5,129 nt of DNA from the NCBI GenBank assembly GCA_005880345.1, contig VBGE01000225.1:1-5129 (forward strand). The letters are read 5' to 3'. Made by a program: the position numbers and the translations under genes. Positions 1-5,129 of this stretch are shown in pieces. Each line of letters begins with the position of its first letter. Position 1 is the first letter of the stretch. This stretch comes from Chloroflexota bacterium. Its GTDB lineage: Bacteria > Chloroflexota > Dormibacteria > Dormibacterales > Dormibacteraceae. The notes under the pieces were generated by a model. That model was not told the origin of the DNA, did not search any database, and was given only the letters and a program-made list of their open reading frames with translations.

Positions 1-827
<827 letters not shown>

Positions 828-833
828 GCGCCA

Positions 834-1712
834 ATGTTCAAAGCCGCTCGGCGCACCTGGGTGCTGGGCGGCGGCGGCGCCAGGGGCGCTGCCCAGGTAG
901 GGGTGCTGCAGGCGCTGTTCGAGGCCGGCGTCGAAGCGCCGGGCGCCATCGTCGGCACCAGCGTGGGCGCCCTGAACGGCGCGTCGATCGCCGCGTACCC
1001 CTCGCTGGCGGGCACGATGATGCTGCGCGAGGTCTGGATGTCGAGGCCGGCTCTGAGCGTCTTCCAGACACACCCTCTCGGGCTGATCGCTTCGGGCGTG
1101 CGGCGCGACCAGCTCGGCGTGTTCCCGCAGGAGAACGTGAAGCGGCTGATCGAGCGGGCGCAGGCTCTGACCGGGATCACGACGTTCGAGCAGCTCCGGC
1201 TTCCTCTAGCGGTGGTCGCGACGGACTTGAACGCCGGCAAGCCGGCGGTGTTTCGCTCGGGCGACCTGACGCCCGCGCTGCTGGCGTCGACAGCGATTCC
1301 GGGGATCTTCCCCATGGTTCGCGTCAACGACCGCGAGCATCTCGATGGTGGAGTGGTCGAGAACACGCCGCTCAACATCGCGGTCGACGACGGCGCCAAA
1401 GAGATCCTCGCCATCAGCCTGATGGCCGGCGGCGAGTACGAGGGGCCGCCGACAGGCTTCGCCGAGCTCATCGCCCGCACACTGCAGCTGTCGCTGCACC
1501 ACCAGATGCTGAGCGACTACGAGCGGTTGCGCCAGCGGTCGCGAATCGTCGTCCTCTGCCCGGTCACCGCTCCTACCGCCACGTGGGAGATGAAGCGCGA
1601 GAACATCGAGGCGGTGATGGAGGCTTCTCGTGTGGCGACGGCGGCGCTGCTGCACGAACGCGGCTCCAAGTTGTTTCGCCACTCTGGGATCCACTACCTG
1701 CAACTTCGATAG
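834..1712 (+). CDS. patatin-like phospholipase / serine acyl hydrolase
   Basis: The 292-residue protein carries the full patatin fold signature. The oxyanion loop is GGGGARG at residues 12-18, the nucleophile elbow is GTSVG at 41-45 (Ser43), and the Ser-Asp dyad partner is Asp171 in DGG (171-173). The stretch LLASTAIPGIFP (about 149-160) is also typical. The family hydrolyses acyl esters of phospholipids or other lipids; the real substrate cannot be read from sequence. No signal peptide or transmembrane segment is evident, so it probably acts in the cytoplasm or at the inner face of the membrane. It resembles the small bacterial RssA/YchK-like class more than secreted ExoU-type toxins. The ATG lies six bases after the ahcY stop. 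The only nearby purine-rich stretch (811-820) is about 13 bases upstream, farther than ideal, so translation may be coupled to ahcY. Its place beside methyl-cycle genes is unexplained. Confidence 0.93.
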   Translation: MFKAARRTWVLGGGGARGAAQVGVLQALFEAGVEAPGAIVGTSVGALNGASIAAYPSLAGTMMLREVWMSRPALSVFQTHPLGLIASGVRRDQLGVFPQENVKRLIERAQALTGITTFEQLRLPLAVVATDLNAGKPAVFRSGDLTPALLASTAIPGIFPMVRVNDREHLDGGVVENTPLNIAVDDGAKEILAISLMAGGEYEGPPTGFAELIARTLQLSLHHQMLSDYERLRQRSRIVVLCPVTAPTATWEMKRENIEAVMEASRVATAALLHERGSKLFRHSGIHYLQLR

Positions 1713-1762
1713 CCGATATGGGCCCCTACCGGTCCCCGATCGCGCGGCCCTACTGAGCCATC

Positions 1763-1791
1763 CGACGAGGAAAACCTCGGATAGTCCGGAC
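1763..1791 (+). repeat. 29-bp direct repeat, copy 1
   Basis: This copy is identical over 29 bases to 1805-1833, with a start-to-start distance of 42 bp and a 13-bp spacer (1792-1804). It contains the small inverted repeat CGAGG-AAAA-CCTCG (1766-1779) followed by GGATAGTCCGGAC, whose last eight bases, GTCCGGAC, are themselves palindromic. The match ends at 1791, because the next base differs between the copies. A 42-bp period equals about four turns of B-DNA, so both copies would face the same side of the helix. Confidence 0.93.
1766..1779. repeat. small inverted repeat with AAAA loop, copy 1
   Basis: Five perfect base pairs (CGAGG with CCTCG) enclose an AAAA tetraloop. It is short and has no T tract after it, so it does not look like an intrinsic terminator. 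It is part of the 29-bp repeated unit. Confidence 0.7.
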
Positions 1792-1804
1792 AAAGCGAAC
1801 TTAT

Positions 1805-1833
1805 CGACGAGGAAAACCTCGGATAGTCCGGAC
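1805..1833 (+). repeat. 29-bp direct repeat, copy 2
   Basis: This is the second exact copy of the 29-bp unit. Unlike copy 1, it continues into TATCCGA, which completes a perfect palindrome spanning 1819-1840. Its AAAA-loop inverted repeat is at 1808-1821. The last three bases of that hairpin are shared with the palindrome, so the two structures cannot both form fully in one RNA. Confidence 0.93.
1808..1821. repeat. small inverted repeat with AAAA loop, copy 2
   Basis: This has the same CGAGG-AAAA-CCTCG structure as at 1766-1779. Its 3' arm overlaps the left edge of the 22-bp palindrome at 1819-1840, giving competing pairings. Confidence 0.7.
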
Positions 1834-1840
1834 TATCCGA
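1819..1840. promoter_or_regulatory. perfect 22-bp palindrome, candidate operator upstream of metK
   Basis: The half-site TCGGATAGTCC is followed directly by its exact reverse complement, centred between 1829 and 1830, with no spacer. Symmetry extends imperfectly outward: GAAAAC (1812-1817) faces GTTTTC (1850-1855), and TATCGA (1802-1807) faces TCGATA (1854-1859), each shifted by a few bases. The dyad symmetry is seen directly. That it binds a dimeric regulator of metK is inference from its location about 120 bp before the start codon and from the in-phase second copy of the half-site. It could instead be a mobile or dispersed repeat, or the stem of an RNA hairpin. I do not recognise a known regulator motif. 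Confidence 0.5.
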
Positions 1841-1860
1841 TATTGAGACGTTTTCGATAG

Positions 1861-1957
1861 GATTCCGACAGTCCCTGAGGGATGAACCTGGCGCTTGGGG
1901 CCCTGCCCAAACGGTGGCCTGGCCTTGCCGGCGCGGGAGATTCAAAGGAGGACCGCT
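1861..1957 (+). promoter_or_regulatory. GC-rich untranslated leader of metK, possible structured RNA
   Basis: These 97 bases, immediately upstream of metK, hold no credible gene. Small stems are visible. TCCC-TGA-GGGA lies at 1872-1882, and TTGGG (1895-1899) can pair with CCCAA (1906-1910) around a six-base loop. GGGATGAACCTGGC at 1879-1892 loosely recalls the conserved GATGAAGCC-type core of SAM-I family riboswitches. However, I cannot lay out the four-way junction of that class or match SAM-II, SAM-III or SAM-IV. Because metK makes SAM, a SAM-sensing leader is a reasonable hypothesis, but it is not demonstrated here. Confidence 0.2.
1944..1951 (+). promoter_or_regulatory. strong Shine-Dalgarno that decides the metK start
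   Basis: AAAGGAGG is a near-perfect complement of the 16S rRNA 3' end. It lies six bases before TTG (1958) and twelve before the in-frame ATG (1964). Spacing favours the TTG codon. It also rules out the upstream in-frame ATG at 1895, which would put the ribosome site inside the coding region. Confidence 0.85.
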
Positions 1958-3103
1958 TTGGCAATGCCGTCTCTGTTCACGTCCGAGTCCGTCACCGAGG
2001 GCCATCCGGACAAGCTGGCCGACCAGATCTCTGACGCCATCCTCGACGCGATCCTGGCCAAGGATCCGCTGGCGCGAGTCGCGTGCGAGGCGATCGTCAC
2101 CACCGGCCTGGTCATCGTGGTGGGGGAGATCACGACTGATTGCTACGTCGACATCCCGCGCATCATCCGGCAGACGGTCCGCGAGGTCGGCTACACGCGC
2201 GCCAAATATGGGTTCGACGCCGAGACGTGCGGCGTAGTGACCAGCATCGACGAGCAGTCGCCCGACATCGCGCAGGGCGTGGACGTGGGGGGCGCCGGGG
2301 ACTCCGGCATGATGTTCGGCTTCGCCTGCGACGAGACGCCCGAGCTGATGCCGCTGCCGATCACGCTCGCGCACCGGCTGGCGCGCAAGCTTTCGGACGT
2401 ACGGCGCAACAAGACGCTGAGCTACCTGCGCCCGGACGGCAAGGTCCAGGTGACGGTGCGCTATGGCGACGATGGCCGGCCTGACGGCGTCGACAACGTC
2501 GTGCTTTCGACGCAGCACCACGACGAGATCGACATCGAGCAGCTGCGTTCGGACATCACCGAGCATGTGATCGACGCGGTGATCCCATCGGAGATGCGCA
2601 ACGGTTCGATCCGGTCCTTCATCAATCCCACGGGCAGATTCGTGGTCGGAGGCCCGGTCGCCGACGCGGGGCTGACCGGCCGCAAGATCATGGTCGACAC
2701 CTACGGCGGATATGCCCGCCACGGCGGTGGCTGCTTCTCGGGCAAGGACCCGACGAAAGTCGACCGCGCCGGCGCGTACGGCGCGCGCCACGTGGCGAAG
2801 AACATCGTGGCGGCGGAGCTGGCGCGCAAGTGCGAGGTCCAGGTCTCGTACGCCATCGGTGTCGTGAAGCCTGTGGCGATTCGGGTTGACACGTTCGGCA
2901 CCGGCAAGGTGCCCGACACCGCCATCGCCGCGGCGGTCTCGAGGCTGTTCGACCTGAGCCCGCTGGGCATCATCAAAGAGCTGAACCTGAGACGCCCGCT
3001 GTTCCGCCAGACGGCGGCGTACGGCCATTTCGGACGCACCGATATCGACGCGCCGTGGGAGTCAACGGCGCGTGCCAAGGAGCTGGCGGAAGAGCTGTCG
3101 TGA
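1958..3103 (+). CDS. metK: S-adenosylmethionine synthetase (methionine adenosyltransferase)
   Basis: MetK makes S-adenosylmethionine from ATP and methionine, releasing phosphate and diphosphate, in the cytosol. Counting from TTG, the protein has 381 residues, near the usual 380-400. The N-terminal [20 protein letters not shown] carries the ATP/metal residues His16, Asp18 and Lys19. The first family signature appears as GAGDSG (112-117) where GAGDQG is usual, a Gln-to-Ser change. The phosphate-binding signature is GGGCFSGKD (256-264). [16 protein letters not shown], VSYAIG and AAYGHFGR blocks complete the three-domain enzyme. The start is chosen by the Shine-Dalgarno at 1944-1951; the alternative is ATG 1964, two residues shorter. 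A repeat and palindrome region precedes the gene and may control it. Its stop overlaps the next gene's GTG by four bases, implying one transcript. Identity is near certain; only the exact start and the effect of the Ser substitution are open. Confidence 0.97.
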   Translation: MAMPSLFTSESVTEGHPDKLADQISDAILDAILAKDPLARVACEAIVTTGLVIVVGEITTDCYVDIPRIIRQTVREVGYTRAKYGFDAETCGVVTSIDEQSPDIAQGVDVGGAGDSGMMFGFACDETPELMPLPITLAHRLARKLSDVRRNKTLSYLRPDGKVQVTVRYGDDGRPDGVDNVVLSTQHHDEIDIEQLRSDITEHVIDAVIPSEMRNGSIRSFINPTGRFVVGGPVADAGLTGRKIMVDTYGGYARHGGGCFSGKDPTKVDRAGAYGARHVAKNIVAAELARKCEVQVSYAIGVVKPVAIRVDTFGTGKVPDTAIAAAVSRLFDLSPLGIIKELNLRRPLFRQTAAYGHFGRTDIDAPWESTARAKELAEELS

Positions 3104-4158
3104 CGACCGTTGCAGTCATTCCGGCCGGCGGCTCGGGCACACGGTTGTGGCCGCGCTCGCGCCGTTCAACGCCGAAGCACGTGCTGCCGCTGGCCGATCG
3201 CCGCCGGCCTCTGCTGCGAGCGACATATGACCGCGCCAGGGCAGTGGCCGATGAGGTGTTCGTGCTCACCGAGACGAGGCAGCGCGAGATCATCGAGGCG
3301 GTCCTGCCAGAGGTCGACGCTGCGCACATGATCCTCGAGCCGTCGGCCCGCGGCACGACAAATGCGTACGGGCTGGCGACTCTCACGCTGGTGGAGCGCG
3401 CCCCCGGCGCAGTGATGATCGGGCTGCCGGCCGACCATGTGGTGCATGGCAGCGCCGAGGTGGCGAGGACGGTGCGGGCCGCGCTGAGGGCCGCGGCGAA
3501 AAGCGACTGCCTGGTCACCGTCGGTCTGAAACCGACCTTCCCCTCGACCGGTCTGGGCTACATCCACGCCCCGGGGCGACCCTCTGCCGGCACGCTGCGA
3601 GTGAAGCGATTCATCGAGAAACCGAGCGTCGCGTCCGCGAGGCGATTCGTGCGCGACGGTGGCTACTACTGGAACCTCGCCTGGTTCTCGTGGCGGCTCG
3701 AGGTGTTCGTCGAGGAGCTGGGCCGCCATGCCCCTCGGCACCTATCGGGTCTGCGCAAGGTCGTGGCCGCGCGGGAGGCGGGGGATGAGAAGGCCGCCGC
3801 CGACCTCTACGGACGGCTGCCGGTCGAGGTGATCGACCGTAGCGTGATGGAGAAGACGGATCGTTTGCTGCTGGTGCCGGCGCATTTCGACTGGGCCGAC
3901 ATCGGCAGCTGGGCCGAGCTGGGCGATCGCGTGCACGCGGACGCCCGCGGCAACTCCGTCGATGGCGAGGCAGTGCTGATCGACACCACCGGGAGCCTCG
4001 TGTTCGGCGATCGGCGCCTGGTCGCGGCCATCGGCCTGAGAGACATGATCATCGTGGACACCGAGGATGCTCTGCTGGTCGTGCCGCGCTCGCGCGCGCA
4101 GGACGTGCGCAAGGTCGTGGGCGCGCTCAAGCGTGCGCGCAAGACCCGCTACCTTTAG
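3100..4158 (+). CDS. manC: mannose-1-phosphate guanylyltransferase (GDP-mannose pyrophosphorylase)
   Basis: The enzyme joins GTP and mannose-1-phosphate to give GDP-mannose, a donor for glycan, glycolipid or capsule synthesis. The 352-residue length fits the single-function form, without the C-terminal isomerase domain of the fused type. Motifs seen: nucleotide-binding GGSGTRLWP at 10-18 with Lys26 of PKH, PADH at 110-113, STGLGYI at 149-155, FIEKPS at 171-176, and FDWADIGSW at 263-271. Some blocks differ from typical ManC. RGTTNA (84-89) stands where RNTAPA is common, and WNLAWF (191-196) where WNSGMF is common, so the sugar specificity is less certain than the family. The start is GTG 3100, within the overlap GTGA with the metK stop, preceded by GGAAGAG (3088-3094) at good spacing. 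A longer upstream start would run into metK. The phosphohexomutase downstream supports the GDP-mannose role. Confidence 0.87.
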   Translation: MTTVAVIPAGGSGTRLWPRSRRSTPKHVLPLADRRRPLLRATYDRARAVADEVFVLTETRQREIIEAVLPEVDAAHMILEPSARGTTNAYGLATLTLVERAPGAVMIGLPADHVVHGSAEVARTVRAALRAAAKSDCLVTVGLKPTFPSTGLGYIHAPGRPSAGTLRVKRFIEKPSVASARRFVRDGGYYWNLAWFSWRLEVFVEELGRHAPRHLSGLRKVVAAREAGDEKAAADLYGRLPVEVIDRSVMEKTDRLLLVPAHFDWADIGSWAELGDRVHADARGNSVDGEAVLIDTTGSLVFGDRRLVAAIGLRDMIIVDTEDALLVVPRSRAQDVRKVVGALKRARKTRYL

Positions 4159-4164
4159 GCAGAA

Positions 4165-5129
4165 ATGAGCGTCCAGCAGATCAAATTCGGCACTGACGGG
4201 TGGCGCGGCGTGGTCGCTGACGACTTCACGTTCGGCAACGTGCGCCGCGTGGCGCAGGGAACGGCTCAGTACATGAAGGCGCACTCGAATGACGCGCAGG
4301 CGATCGTCGGCTACGACTGCCGGTTCGCGTCGGAGGACTTCGCCCAGGCGGTGGCGCTGATCTTCGCGAGCAACGGAATCAAGACGCTTGTCTTCGATCG
4401 CCCGTCGCCGACGCAGGTCGCGTCATGGACAGTGATCGACCGCAAGGCGACCGGCGCCGCCGTGATCACGGCGAGCCACAACCCGTACATGTTCAACGGC
4501 TACAAGTACAAGACCGAGACAGGCAGCGCAGCGCCATCGGAGGTCATCGCCGAGCTGGAGCGGAACATCAACGCCCTCCAGGACGTGGCGCCCCCCGAGG
4601 CCAGCGTGGCGCACGGGCTCGTCAGCTCGTATGACCCGCGCCAGCCCTACTACGCGCAGGTCGCGCGCATAGTCGACCTGGATGCGATCAAGGACGCTGG
4701 GCTGCGCATCGTCCACGACTGCATGTACGGGTCCGGATACGGATATGTCGCGGAGATGATCGGAGGCGGACGGACGACGGTGACCGAGCTGCGCAATCAG
4801 CGCAACCCTCTGTTCGGCGGCATGAACCCCGAGCCGATCCCGCCCAACATCGATTCGACGATCAGCGTCATGAAGGTCGGCGGCCAGGACCTGTGCATCA
4901 TCACGGACGGCGACGCCGATCGGGTCGGCATCATCGACGAGACCGGACGCTTCATCAACCAGCTCCAGGTGTTCGCGCTGCTGATGCTGTACCTGTTCGA
5001 GGCCAGGGGCATGCGCGGCCCGGTCGTCAAGACGGTGAACATGACCGCGATGGCCGACAAGCTGGGTGCAGCTTTTGGCGAGCGCGTCTACGAAGTTCCA
5101 GTGGGCTTCAAGAACGTCGCGCCGAAGAT
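4165..5129 (+). CDS. phosphoglucomutase/phosphomannomutase family protein, N-terminal part
   Basis: This alpha-D-phosphohexomutase moves phosphate between C6 and C1 of a hexose through a phosphoserine. The window holds 321 codons, and about a third of the protein is missing at the C-terminus, including the sugar-binding GEESGG-type loop and the phosphate-binding domain. Visible motifs are FGTDGWRG (8-15), the active-site TASHNP (102-107, phosphorylated Ser104) and the magnesium loop DGDADR (248-253). The FGTDGWRG opening is typical of a broad bacterial phosphoglucomutase/phosphomannomutase group rather than GlmM (FGTDGIRG) or AlgC-type enzymes. Substrate choice between glucose and mannose phosphate cannot be settled. 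Following manC by six bases, a phosphomannomutase role feeding GDP-mannose synthesis is likely. The ribosome site before ATG 4165 is weak (AGGCAGA), which fits translational coupling. The family call is secure; the gene symbol is left blank because specificity is open. Confidence 0.92.
   Translation, partial: MSVQQIKFGTDGWRGVVADDFTFGNVRRVAQGTAQYMKAHSNDAQAIVGYDCRFASEDFAQAVALIFASNGIKTLVFDRPSPTQVASWTVIDRKATGAAVITASHNPYMFNGYKYKTETGSAAPSEVIAELERNINALQDVAPPEASVAHGLVSSYDPRQPYYAQVARIVDLDAIKDAGLRIVHDCMYGSGYGYVAEMIGGGRTTVTELRNQRNPLFGGMNPEPIPPNIDSTISVMKVGGQDLCIITDGDADRVGIIDETGRFINQLQVFALLMLYLFEARGMRGPVVKTVNMTAMADKLGAAFGERVYEVPVGFKNVAPK

Larger units (their letters stand above)
1713..1957. other. intergenic region between the patatin-like gene and metK
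   Basis: This is the only sizeable gap in the window, about 245 bases. It has three parts. First is a GC-rich stretch (1713-1762) with a GGGCCC palindrome and no evident function. Second is a more A+T-rich repeat and palindrome block (1763-1860); by my count 27 of 60 bases in 1801-1860 are G or C, well below the flanking genes. Third is a GC-rich leader running to the metK ribosome site. I see no convincing sigma-70 promoter. The nearest pieces, such as TTGAGA at 1843-1848 and TAGGAT at 1858-1863, are not properly spaced relative to each other. No stem followed by a T tract marks a clear terminator for the upstream gene. Open frames crossing the region look like read-through of the repeats, not genes. 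Confidence 0.8.

Noticed and set aside
1763..1833. Possible CRISPR array from two 29-bp repeats
   Set aside because: There are only two copies with a 13-base spacer, far shorter than CRISPR spacers, no cas genes are present, and one repeat merges into a palindrome.
1846..1851. AGACGT resembling a MetJ met-box half
   Set aside because: It is a single six-base match. MetJ acts on tandem 8-bp boxes and is essentially confined to gammaproteobacteria, which this window does not resemble.
1819..1854. Palindrome as an intrinsic terminator for the patatin-like gene
   Set aside because: No T tract follows the stem directly. The only T run (1851-1854) is ten bases away and short.
1630..1860. Open frame on the + strand crossing the repeats, with a repeated TRKTSDSPD peptide
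   Set aside because: The peptide repeat only reflects the 42-bp DNA period being a multiple of three. The frame starts inside the patatin-like gene out of frame and has no ribosome site.
1843..1863. TTGAGA and TAGGAT as a sigma-70 promoter pair
   Set aside because: The spacing is only nine bases against the usual 16-18, and no better-spaced partner was found for either element.
1895..1957. Upstream in-frame ATG that would extend metK by 21 residues
   Set aside because: The added residues do not resemble MetK N-termini and would place the strong AAAGGAGG inside the coding sequence.
1694..3028. Long open frame on the minus strand opposite metK
   Set aside because: It lies antisense to a certain metK. 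The translation is rich in Arg, Asp, His and Val with no recognisable domain, typical of the complement of a G+C-rich gene.

Overview
The window reads as a compact, G+C-rich bacterial chromosome segment. Five protein genes all lie on the + strand, with one sizeable gap between them. There is no rRNA, tRNA, CRISPR array or recognisable transposase. The short-type S-adenosylhomocysteine hydrolase (ending in WEEGT, as in many archaeal and deep-branching bacterial enzymes) sits beside a bacterial-type MetK. With the high G+C, this suggests an uncultivated or deep-branching lineage such as Chloroflexota, Dormibacterota or a deep actinobacterial group. That placement is an inference from protein style, not a demonstrated assignment.

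Layout: 1-827 is the C-terminal two thirds of ahcY. Six bases later, 834-1712 encodes a complete patatin-like serine lipid hydrolase. The gap 1713-1957 holds two 29-bp direct repeats on a 42-bp period, small AAAA-loop hairpins and a perfect 22-bp palindrome. A GC-rich leader and a strong Shine-Dalgarno (1944-1951) follow. metK (1958-3103, probable TTG start) overlaps by four bases with a GTG-started mannose-1-phosphate guanylyltransferase gene (3100-4158). Six bases after that, a phosphohexomutase gene (4165 to the window end) is cut off.

How the genes fit together: ahcY and metK are two steps of the methyl cycle. MetK makes S-adenosylmethionine, and AhcY removes the S-adenosylhomocysteine left after methyl transfer. 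The last two genes form a plausible GDP-mannose branch: the mutase interconverts hexose 6- and 1-phosphates and the guanylyltransferase activates mannose-1-phosphate. The patatin-like protein has no obvious place in either pathway. The tight spacing suggests two transcription units, ahcY-patatin and metK-manC-mutase, separated by the repeat/palindrome region. That region is the most interesting non-coding signal here and the best candidate for a control site.
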